A DNA stretch of 5,493 nt from Halovenus sp. (lineage in GTDB: Archaea > Halobacteriota > Halobacteria > Halobacteriales > Haloarculaceae). The notes under the pieces were generated by a model. That model was given only the letters and a program-made list of their open reading frames with translations. It made no database searches and was not told the DNA's origin. A program made the position numbers and the translations under genes. The stretch is from positions 1 to 5,493 of the forward strand of contig PUMG01000276.1 of NCBI GenBank assembly GCA_003551265.1. Reading direction: 5' to 3'. This document shows positions 1-5,437 of the stretch, one piece after another (positions within the stretch are counted from its first letter, which is position 1; every line of letters starts with the position of its first letter).

Positions 1-122
1 ATAACGTCACGGTCGGCATCGGTCAGTCGAAGAACCGTGTCGGTAAAGCTCTCGTTCTCCCGTTTGTGTGCCTTCAGCCGCTCATACGCCTCTTCGGTGA
101 TTGTGAGTGTTTTTGTCGCCAT
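1..122 (-). CDS. VapB-family antitoxin, N-terminal part (runs off left edge)
   Basis: The minus strand from ATG at 122 gives 40 codons before the window ends. The product starts MATKTLTITEEAYERLKAHK and continues with RENESFTDTVLRL. A short beta strand (KTLTIT), a helix with the pattern EEAYERLKAHKRENESF, and a following S/T-x-x-V-x-R-L helix are the hallmark of archaeal VapB-like antitoxins (the COG1753 type), which bind their own promoter and neutralise a PIN-domain RNase toxin. The usual length is about 70-90 residues, so roughly half is missing. The toxin gene, if present, would lie further left and cannot be seen. The gene follows rimI on the same strand after a 61-base gap but has its own TATA element, so it is probably transcribed separately. 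Family assignment is from memory of the motif. A different small DNA-binding protein remains possible. Confidence 0.7.
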   Translation of the reverse strand, partial: MATKTLTITEEAYERLKAHKRENESFTDTVLRLTDADRDV

Positions 123-131
123 CCGTTTACA

Positions 132-162
132 CGTACACGTACGCGCTGGGGAGGCATAAAAC
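132..162 (-). promoter_or_regulatory. Promoter and candidate autoregulatory operator of the antitoxin gene
   Basis: On the minus strand a TATA element TTTTAT lies at 161-156, about 36 bases before the ATG at 122. This places transcription start near 132 and leaves a leader of about 10 bases. A palindrome with perfect 5-base arms, CGTAC-AC-GTACG, occupies 132-143, between the TATA element and the start codon and overlapping the predicted start of transcription. This is where a repressor would block transcription, and VapB-type antitoxins are known to repress their own operons. That the palindrome is the binding site is inference. Confidence 0.45.
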
Positions 163-183
163 CACTCTCGACCGATGTCGGTG

Positions 184-651
184 TCAGAACTCTCGAACGA
201 GAACGAGTGCATCCTCACCGTCGCTGTAGTACTCCGGGTTTCGCCACCGGTGTTCGAAGCCGTACTTTCGGTAGAGTTGAATCGCGGCGTCGTTGCTCTC
301 GCGCACCTCTAGTTTGACCGAATCGACGTTCGTCGAGTTGAGTACAGAAAGCGCGTTAACCAGCAACATCGCCCCGATTCCTTCGCCACGGCGGGACTCG
401 TGTACAGCGAGGTCTTTGATGTGTCCGAGGTCGCGGGCGTGCGTGGGGATGACGTCGGCGACGACGTAGCCGACGACAGTGCTGTCAGCAGCGACCAGAA
501 ATCCTGGCTCGCCAACGTAGCTCTCGAAGGCGGTGAACGGCCAGGGCTGGTCGAACGACGCCTGCTCGATCCGGTATATTGCCAGCAGATCCTCTCTCCG
601 TGCCTGTCGAACGAGTGGGCGGGCGAAGTTCTCTGGCGCTGTCGTCGTCAC
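184..651 (-). CDS. rimI: RimI-type protein N-terminal acetyltransferase
   Basis: A 155-residue GNAT-fold enzyme that transfers acetyl from acetyl-CoA to protein N-termini in the cytoplasm. Bacterial RimI modifies ribosomal protein S18; archaeal relatives have broader N-terminal substrates. Visible marks are the N-terminal FRIEQASF-like segment (YRIEQASFDQPWPF, residues 26-39), the acetyl-CoA binding motif RGEGIG at 88-93, and LEVRESN at 114-120 followed by LYRKYGF at 126-132. E115 and Y127 match the spacing of the catalytic Glu103 and Tyr115 of E. coli RimI, and the tail YYSDGEDALVL is also typical. I chose GTG at 651 because it lies about 26 bases downstream of a TATA element, as expected for a leaderless message. 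The longer frame from ATG at 735 would begin upstream of that promoter, overlap the divergent gene and add a non-acidic, unconserved-looking extension. The protein has no membrane segment. Confidence 0.9.
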   Translation of the reverse strand: MTTTAPENFARPLVRQARREDLLAIYRIEQASFDQPWPFTAFESYVGEPGFLVAADSTVVGYVVADVIPTHARDLGHIKDLAVHESRRGEGIGAMLLVNALSVLNSTNVDSVKLEVRESNDAAIQLYRKYGFEHRWRNPEYYSDGEDALVLVREF

Positions 652-673
652 GGCCGACCCTACGCAATCCCGA

Positions 674-681
674 CATATAAG
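674..681. promoter_or_regulatory. Shared bidirectional TATA element for rimI and the zinc-ribbon gene
   Basis: CATATAAG reads as ATATAA on the plus strand and TTATAT on the minus strand. Its centre is about 30 bases from the ATG at 707 (plus) and about 26 bases from the GTG at 651 (minus), both within the normal distance from an archaeal TATA box to a leaderless start. No second AT-rich element of comparable quality exists in the 55-base intergenic gap; CTATAC at 693-698 is weaker. Neither start codon has a Shine-Dalgarno sequence, consistent with leaderless translation in both directions. Confidence 0.55.
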
Positions 682-706
682 CGTGGCCGTGGCTATACCT
701 CCGGGT

Positions 707-1402
707 ATGAAACTTCGCGGAAAGCGCGAGTGCAACTCCTGTGGCGCTCGCTGGTCGTACTACGAGACGGGTGAGATAACCTGCCCCGAGTGCGGAAGCA
801 TCCGGAGTGTCGGTCTCGACGACCCGACTACACACACTGCCGGGACGAGAGAGCTCGACCTCACGGGTGTCAGAGCCGCCGTCGACGACGTTCCGCTCCA
901 GACGCTCGCCGATAGAGCTGCCGAGGAGAGTCGCCGCTATCTCCGTGAGGTTGGATTCGTACACGCAGGTGAACTCGAACCGCTCGATGACACCGTGCTC
1001 GCAGCCAGCGAACTGCGCCGCGTGGGAGCGACCCTCGGACGCGTGATGCAGGTGTCCGACGAGGAATCGCTGTACTTTTTCGAGTTGCTTCAGGGGGCAG
1101 ACCAGAACGAGCGTCCGCCACCCGATGCAGTGCCCGAAACGCTCTTCCCCGAACGCGGACTCGCGGTTGCCGCAACGGTCGACAGCTACACGACCGACAT
1201 CCGGCGGGTCTTCGAGGAACGCGAACGAGCGGTTGACCGTGCGCTCTCGTCGGTGACCGCCCACCGCAAACGAATCGAGGCGCTCGACGGGGATGTCCCG
1301 CCCGCGGAAGCAGAGCGGCTCGTCAGAGCGCTCAGAGACCTGAGCGAGTATCTGCGAACCGGCGAGGAAACCGCACTCGCCCGGGTGGGCGACCGGCTGT
1401 GA
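707..1402 (+). CDS. Zinc-ribbon protein of unknown function (DUF7117-like)
   Basis: This is a 231-residue protein. The N-terminus MKLRGKRECNSCGARWSYYE carries C9-x2-C12, and C26-x2-C29 follows in TCPECGS; together these four cysteines form a zinc ribbon like those of transcription-associated proteins. The rest is acidic and mostly helical, with charged segments at about residues 63-80 and 165-225 that could form coiled-coil helices; there are no membrane spans. From memory it matches a haloarchaeal family named DUF7117, usually found beside rimI; no function is established that I know of. I chose ATG 707 because it begins the conserved-looking ribbon and sits about 30 bases past the TATA element. 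The open frame extends upstream to 533, but that part is antisense to rimI. A role in nucleic-acid or protein binding is only a guess from the ribbon. Confidence 0.8.
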   Translation: MKLRGKRECNSCGARWSYYETGEITCPECGSIRSVGLDDPTTHTAGTRELDLTGVRAAVDDVPLQTLADRAAEESRRYLREVGFVHAGELEPLDDTVLAASELRRVGATLGRVMQVSDEESLYFFELLQGADQNERPPPDAVPETLFPERGLAVAATVDSYTTDIRRVFEERERAVDRALSSVTAHRKRIEALDGDVPPAEAERLVRALRDLSEYLRTGEETALARVGDRL

Positions 1403-1439
1403 GTCTCGTACACAAGAATACCCAGACATCTGAACACAC

Positions 1440-1607
1440 ATGGTAGAGAAGGACCGTCTCGCTGTCGCGACGTTCATCCTGCTGTTGCTCGGAGCGTCGT
1501 TTCTCGTGTTGCTGGTCGAGTTCGCCACGGCGTACGTCCTCCCGGCAGCAGCAATCTATCTGCTTCTCGGGGCGTTCCTCCTCTATCGTGTTTTGACCAA
1601 AGGCTGA
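1440..1607 (+). CDS. Small two-helix membrane protein, hypothetical
   Basis: This is a 55-residue frame, MVEKDRLAVATF to the end LLYRVLTKG. Two hydrophobic stretches, about residues 7-27 and 30-51, are long enough to span the membrane and are separated by a short EFATAY linker. The ends are short and charged. An in-frame TGA at 1431-1433 fixes ATG 1440 as the first possible ATG. There is no Shine-Dalgarno sequence, and only a weak AT-rich patch (ACAAGAAT, about 1411-1418) could be a promoter. The gap of 37 bases after the zinc-ribbon gene suggests read-through from the same promoter. The clean two-span hydrophobic pattern and high-GC third positions make chance unlikely. I do not recognise a family and assign no function. 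Confidence 0.65.
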   Translation: MVEKDRLAVATFILLLLGASFLVLLVEFATAYVLPAAAIYLLLGAFLLYRVLTKG

Positions 1608-1646
1608 TTTGCGGTATCATCGAGACTGGTCGGGACAGAGTAACAG

Positions 1647-1653
1647 GTTTATG
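1647..1653 (+). promoter_or_regulatory. Candidate TATA element upstream of the large regulator gene
   Basis: GTTTATG at 1647-1653 is the best TATA-like element in the gap 1608-1735. At normal spacing it would start transcription near 1676. This leaves about 60 bases before the regulator's ATG at 1736, which is unusual for haloarchaea, where most messages are leaderless. No AT-rich element sits at the position (about 1706-1712) needed for a leaderless message from 1736. No good BRE is visible. Confidence 0.4.
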
Positions 1654-1678
1654 TAGGTGTGCGTACAAATGAGGCGTG

Positions 1679-1729
1679 ATGATTCACCGGGCCGTCCTCG
1701 CCCGGTGGGACTTTCGACGAAGACACTGA
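1679..1729 (+). CDS. Possible 16-residue upstream reading frame (leader peptide)
   Basis: ATG 1679 (or GTG 1676, in the same frame) opens a frame encoding MIHRAVLARWDFRRRH and ending in TGA at 1727-1729. It is in frame with the large regulator, separated from it by only the stop codon and two codons. Its start lies about 26-29 bases after the candidate TATA element, the correct geometry for a leaderless start. The regulator's own ATG has no Shine-Dalgarno sequence, so translation could depend on termination and restart. Five of 16 residues are Arg, including three in a row. It may equally be a chance frame or the remnant of a longer N-terminus; sequence alone cannot decide. Confidence 0.3.
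   Translation: MIHRAVLARWDFRRRH
1685..1707 (+). repeat. Perfect hairpin in the regulator's 5' leader
   Basis: CACCGGGC at 1685-1692 and GCCCGGTG at 1700-1707 form an 8-base-pair stem around a 7-base loop, and two further G-U pairs can extend it in RNA. It lies inside the predicted leader and inside the possible upstream reading frame. No T-run follows, so it is not a typical terminator. It could modulate translation or message stability, or be a protein-binding operator. Confidence 0.4.
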
Positions 1730-1735
1730 TTTCCA

Positions 1736-4700
1736 ATGCAAGCGTTCACAGGGGCGACCAGGGTGGGATTCGTAACCGACGAGCAGACCGATGGGGATGA
1801 GTTGCGAGAACGGCTTCACAGCGACGGACTGGACATCGCGGTCTGTTCACAGGAGGACGTTGAGTCATTGTCCGAGGAGACAGACTGCCTACTCGTTTCA
1901 GACACACTCACACCGGAGGTAGTGTGTACACTTATTCAGGCGATTCGGCGTGAGCATCCTTCTGTAGCGATTATCGCGTTCACCATCGACGGGGAAGAAG
2001 TCGTCGACGCGTTTTTCGAGGCAGGAGTGACTGATGTCATCCAGTCGTCGGTGACTGAGACGCCACAGCCTCTCCTCAGACGACGAATTGGGACTGTGCT
2101 GTCACTCACTCCGTCACAGGATGAGTGCCAGTGGGAAAACCTCCTGGAGGATGCCGAGCCGGGGGGCATCTTTCGACAGGTAGTAGAGAACATCAACGAC
2201 GTGGTGTGGGTAAACTCACTCGCCGACAGCGGTCGACTCGAATACGTAAACGCCGCCTACGAACAGGTGTGGGGGCGCTCTGTGGCTTCACTCTATGAGG
2301 ACCGAAACGCGCTGTTGGAAACCGTCCATCCCGAGGACCGTGACCGGGTTCGTGAGGGAATGGACAGACAGCTCGAAAACCCCGAGAGTTACGACCTGAC
2401 CTACCGAATCGTTCGACCGGACGGTGAGATTCGATGGATTCACAGCCGTGCGTTCGGAGTCCGTAAGGACGGAGAACTCGAACGCATCGTTGGCTTGGCG
2501 ACTGATATCACCGAACGCGAACAGAACCAGCAACAGCTAGAAGCCGAGCGTGACCTCGTCGAACACATCCTCGAAACCAGCCCTGTCGGCATCACCGTCA
2601 TCGACACTGATGGGATAGTTGTCCGGGCGAACGAGCAGGCGGCCAGGATACTCTCCGTTCCCAGAGATGAGCTGGTGGGTGGGTGCTACTCTCCGGAAGG
2701 TCTCTACACCCACAGCATGGACGGTGAGAAGTTGACACCAGCGGCGTTTCCATTCAATCGCATCAGAGAAACCTGTGAGCCACTCAGTGACAAGCAACTC
2801 ATCATCGAGACTGTCTCCGGAGAGGAATCTATTATCTCTGTTGACGGGGTACCACTGTTCGACGGCGAGAAGCTCACACGGGTCGTCCTCGCATTCGACG
2901 ACGTAACGAGTCGTGTTGAACGAGAGAAGCGACTCGAACAACAGCGCGACGAACTCGCACAGCTCGACCACATCAACCGGATAATCCGTGGCGTGCACAG
3001 AGCGCTTCTGGACTCCCAGACGCGTGGGGAGATACTACAGGAAGTCTGCAACCGGCTCACAGACGCCAACCAGTACCGCTTCGCAGTTGCATTTGACACT
3101 CTCCGCGAGGGTCAGATAGAGCCGCTGGTGTGGACCGAAGGTGCGAAGGAAGTTATAGTCGAAATGACTCAACTCGAGGCTGCATCCGAAGAGACACTTG
3201 GACTGCAGGCACTGACAGCCGAGGAATCTCAGGTCATTCAGGATGTTGAGGCGAGGGTGGCGAGCGACCGACAACAGAGCGCGTTTCGTGAGGCGGACGT
3301 CAGGTCACTCGCGATGATTCCTGTTGTCTACGGAGGGGTGGAATACGGCGTCATCGGAGTGTACGGACGCAAACGGGGCTCGTTTGGCGAGCGTGAGAGC
3401 GCGGTTCTGGACGAACTCGGAGAGACAGTCGGCCACGCCATCGCAGCGGTCGAGAGCCGAGAGCGCGAGGAGACGCTCACATCATTGTATCGGGCAACCG
3501 AGGGGTTCTTGGCTGCTGAAACACCACAGGACGTAACCGACGTGGTCGTCGACACGGCAGCAGATGTACTCGATGTCTCGGACATCGGTATCTTCCTGTT
3601 CGACGAGGAGGAGAACCTGCTGTCACCAGTCGCCGCTACGGAGACGTTCCTCGACGTGTTTGGCGAACCACGGAAGTTCGGTCCGGACGGACCGGACTCC
3701 ATCACCTGGCACACGTACGTCACGGGTGAGCAACAGCGTTTCGTCGACGTCCGGGAGTCTGATCGGCTGGCGAATCCGGATACTGCAGCGCGAGCCGTGT
3801 TGATGATGCCGCTGGGTGAGTACGGCGTGTTCGTTGCTACGTCGACCGAACGTGGCTTCTTCGATGAAGCGAAGAGCCGCCTCGTGGAGTTGCTTGCGAC
3901 GACGACCGAGGCGGCACTCGACAGGGTCGCGGGTGAAGCCGGAATCCGCGAGCGGGACGAGGCGCTCGAAGCGCAGGCCGAGCGGCTGGCACGTTTCGAG
4001 CAGCTGCTCTCGGTCACAGCCGACGTCAACAGGCTGTTGCGGCGTGCACAAACTCGGGCCGAAGTCGAGGAGAACTTCTGTGAGCGCCTCCTCGAGCAGG
4101 GGTGCGTTTCGTTCGCGTGGATTGGACACGTCCCACCGACCGGCGACGAGGTCGAACCCAGCACGTGGACGAACACCGGAGAGGGGTATCTTGACACCCT
4201 CTCTCTGGGAGAATCGAGCAGTGAACCGGCCCATCGAGTGGCAACCACTGGAGAGACGGTGCTGGTCGAGAACGTGACAGAACACATCCGCGTCGCTCGC
4301 TGGGCCAGAGAAGCACTCGACCGCGGGTTTCAGTCGATCCTCGCGGTTCCGCTCGTTCACGACGACACGAGCTACGGCGTGCTTACGATGTACGCGACAG
4401 AACCGGAGACGTTCACCCCGGAGACGATCGAAAGCGCGGAGGAACTCTGTGCGACCGTTGCCCACGGAATCAACAGCGTCGAGACCAGACGCGGTGTGCT
4501 CGGTGAGCGGGCAACCGAACTCGAACTCTACATACCCGACGCCGAGACGGTGCTGAACGCCGTTGCACGAGTTGTCGGTGACTCAGTCGAGTACCAGGAG
4601 ATAACGCCAATCGGCGACCAGCAAACACAGATTCTCTTCACGCTCTCGGACCCTCCTGTCGAGGACGTACTCGCCCTCGAATCGGCGTTCGTCAGCGTCG

Positions 4701-5167
4701 AGTCGATTACACACACCCGCCGTGGCGAAAACCACCTGTTCCGTGTAACGGTCTCTGGCGAAACCATCGCCGGGGAGGTACTCGACTGCGGCGGCATCCC
4801 TCACCAGATACACGCCACCGAAATCGGAACGCAGGTAACAGTACGGCTGGCGAGAGAACTCGATGTCCGCGAGTTCGTCGACCGGTTCCGTGAGCGATAT
4901 CCCGGTGTTGAGTTGCGCTCTCGACAGGACGTCGACCGACTGACGACGCCCGAAACCGACCAGTTCGCGCTCGAAGACCTCCTCACGCTCAGACAGCGTG
5001 AGGTTCTCGTAACCGCCTACGAGAGCGGCTTCTTCCAGTCTCCTCGTGAAACGACCGGCGAGGAACTCGCGAGACTGCTCGGTGTCTCTCAGCCGACTGT
5101 CACCCACCACCTCCGCGAGGCGCAGCACCGACTCCTCGCTGCACTCCTCGACCCCGTCGACGAGTAA
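1736..5167 (+). CDS. Bat-like multi-sensor transcriptional regulator (REC-like, 2 PAS, 3 GAF, BAT-associated, HTH_10)
   Basis: A 1143-residue soluble protein, far longer than classical Bat (the bacterio-opsin activator). Domains in order: receiver-like, about 8-122, with D56 (LLVSDTLTP) at the phospho-acceptor position and T83 at the switch Thr/Ser position, but the conserved Lys after AGVTD is replaced (Q103-S104); PAS 1 with its PAC tail, about 145-262; PAS 2, about 272-395; a short coiled coil, 395-410; GAF 1, about 410-572; GAF 2, about 578-732; a charged helical linker; GAF 3, about 750-915; BAT-associated domain, about 922-1072; and HTH_10 from about 1079, with TGEELARLLGVSQPTVTHHL at 1107-1126. 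No H-box, ATP-binding kinase motifs or membrane spans are present. It therefore probably senses small ligands, redox state or light through PAS/GAF and acts directly on promoters. ATG 1736 is preceded by an in-frame TGA at 1727; translation might restart from the upstream frame. Ligand and target genes are unknown. Confidence 0.92.
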   Translation: MQAFTGATRVGFVTDEQTDGDELRERLHSDGLDIAVCSQEDVESLSEETDCLLVSDTLTPEVVCTLIQAIRREHPSVAIIAFTIDGEEVVDAFFEAGVTDVIQSSVTETPQPLLRRRIGTVLSLTPSQDECQWENLLEDAEPGGIFRQVVENINDVVWVNSLADSGRLEYVNAAYEQVWGRSVASLYEDRNALLETVHPEDRDRVREGMDRQLENPESYDLTYRIVRPDGEIRWIHSRAFGVRKDGELERIVGLATDITEREQNQQQLEAERDLVEHILETSPVGITVIDTDGIVVRANEQAARILSVPRDELVGGCYSPEGLYTHSMDGEKLTPAAFPFNRIRETCEPLSDKQLIIETVSGEESIISVDGVPLFDGEKLTRVVLAFDDVTSRVEREKRLEQQRDELAQLDHINRIIRGVHRALLDSQTRGEILQEVCNRLTDANQYRFAVAFDTLREGQIEPLVWTEGAKEVIVEMTQLEAASEETLGLQALTAEESQVIQDVEARVASDRQQSAFREADVRSLAMIPVVYGGVEYGVIGVYGRKRGSFGERESAVLDELGETVGHAIAAVESREREETLTSLYRATEGFLAAETPQDVTDVVVDTAADVLDVSDIGIFLFDEEENLLSPVAATETFLDVFGEPRKFGPDGPDSITWHTYVTGEQQRFVDVRESDRLANPDTAARAVLMMPLGEYGVFVATSTERGFFDEAKSRLVELLATTTEAALDRVAGEAGIRERDEALEAQAERLARFEQLLSVTADVNRLLRRAQTRAEVEENFCERLLEQGCVSFAWIGHVPPTGDEVEPSTWTNTGEGYLDTLSLGESSSEPAHRVATTGETVLVENVTEHIRVARWAREALDRGFQSILAVPLVHDDTSYGVLTMYATEPETFTPETIESAEELCATVAHGINSVETRRGVLGERATELELYIPDAETVLNAVARVVGDSVEYQEITPIGDQQTQILFTLSDPPVEDVLALESAFVSVESITHTRRGENHLFRVTVSGETIAGEVLDCGGIPHQIHATEIGTQVTVRLARELDVREFVDRFRERYPGVELRSRQDVDRLTTPETDQFALEDLLTLRQREVLVTAYESGFFQSPRETTGEELARLLGVSQPTVTHHLREAQHRLLAALLDPVDE
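5143..5165 (+). repeat. Inverted repeat across the regulator's stop codon
   Basis: ACTCCTCGAC at 5143-5152 pairs with GTCGACGAGT at 5156-5165 with one C-C mismatch and a 3-base loop, ending on the first base of the TAA stop. It could stabilise the 3' end of the message or slow transcription before the end. No T-tract follows immediately. High-GC codon bias toward CTC/GAC/GAG can generate such repeats by chance. Confidence 0.25.
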
Positions 5168-5206
5168 CTGTCACCAGAGAGAATAGCGTCTAGATAATTA
5201 GCACCG

Positions 5207-5217
5207 CAAGCCCATCG
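5207..5217 (+). repeat. 11-base direct repeat, copy 1
   Basis: CAAGCCCATCG occurs here and again at 5427-5437, 220 bases apart, with no match in the flanking bases. The copies bracket the promoter-like stretch and the inverted-repeat-rich segment. They could be recombination or target-site traces of a small element, or chance. Confidence 0.35.
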
Positions 5218-5240
5218 CATCTTGTTATGTTAGCAATCAT

Positions 5241-5250
5241 TTGTATGTAT
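5241..5250 (+). promoter_or_regulatory. AT-rich promoter-like stretch in the 3' intergenic region
   Basis: The block from about 5221 to 5250 is much more AT-rich than its surroundings, and TTGTATGTAT at 5241-5250 is a reasonable TATA element on the plus strand. Standard spacing would start transcription at about 5270-5275, right where the densely structured segment begins. On the minus strand the same block (ATACATACAA) is a poorer candidate. No transcript evidence is available. Confidence 0.35.
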
Positions 5251-5344
5251 CTTCCACCCTAAGGAACAGGTGGCGGCAGGTGCGATGAACTGGAGGTCGC
5301 AAAATGTCTGCCGTGTCAATGGGCGACCCAGTTGTCAGAGGCAC

Positions 5345-5428
5345 TGGCGCCCGCGAGGAATCAACAATCCACCCCCACCCACATCCGACCCAGTGTGGTA
5401 CCCCCATATTCGATTCCTGCGGGGGCCA
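5345..5428. repeat. Long imperfect inverted repeat (17-18 base arms)
   Basis: The left arm TGGCGCCCGCGAGGAATC (5345-5362) and the right arm GATTCCTGCGGGGGCCA (5412-5428) are complementary apart from one G-G mismatch and one extra G in the left arm, around a 49-base centre. This is the strongest inverted repeat in the window. It could be an RNA helix, the ends of a very small non-autonomous element, or a recombination site. No flanking target duplication was found directly next to the arms. Confidence 0.6.
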
Positions 5429-5437
5429 AGCCCATCG
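5427..5437 (+). repeat. 11-base direct repeat, copy 2
   Basis: This is the second copy of CAAGCCCATCG, matching 5207-5217. Its first two bases overlap the end of the long inverted repeat's right arm, so the repeat marks the right edge of the structured block. Confidence 0.35.

Noticed and set aside
652..735. Longer rimI start at ATG 735 (28 extra residues)
   Set aside because: The extension overlaps the divergent gene, lies upstream of the TATA element, and is non-acidic and unlike RimI N-termini; GTG 651 fits promoter spacing and family length.
485..1528. A 347-codon open frame on the minus strand across the zinc-ribbon gene
   Set aside because: It is antisense to the zinc-ribbon and small membrane protein genes, shows no recognisable domain, and is rich in Arg/Ser/Cys, the usual shadow of a high-GC coding strand.
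1669..1800. 43-codon frame starting at ATG 1669, overlapping the start of the regulator
   Set aside because: It is only about 18 bases from the TATA centre, in a different frame from the regulator, overlaps its coding sequence, and has a random-looking product.
3328..4465. Two long minus-strand open frames (319 and 280 codons) inside the regulator gene
   Set aside because: They overlap each other and the well-supported GAF domains; composition (Ser/Arg-rich) is that of antisense frames in GC-rich DNA.
5269..5330. Degenerate 3' end of an IS200/IS605-type tnpB gene
   Set aside because: One frame (AMNWRSQNV) vaguely recalls the C-terminal tail of haloarchaeal TnpB proteins, but the zinc-finger region is absent and the match is too short and broken to support.
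5346..5428. Possible tRNA ending in TTCGATTCCTGC-GGGGGCC-A with a partly matching acceptor arm at 5346-5352
   Set aside because: The T-stem 5' half (CCATA) does not pair with CCTGC, the base at the position 8 equivalent is not T, and no D-arm or anticodon arm can be drawn; at most a decayed or partial tRNA-like sequence.
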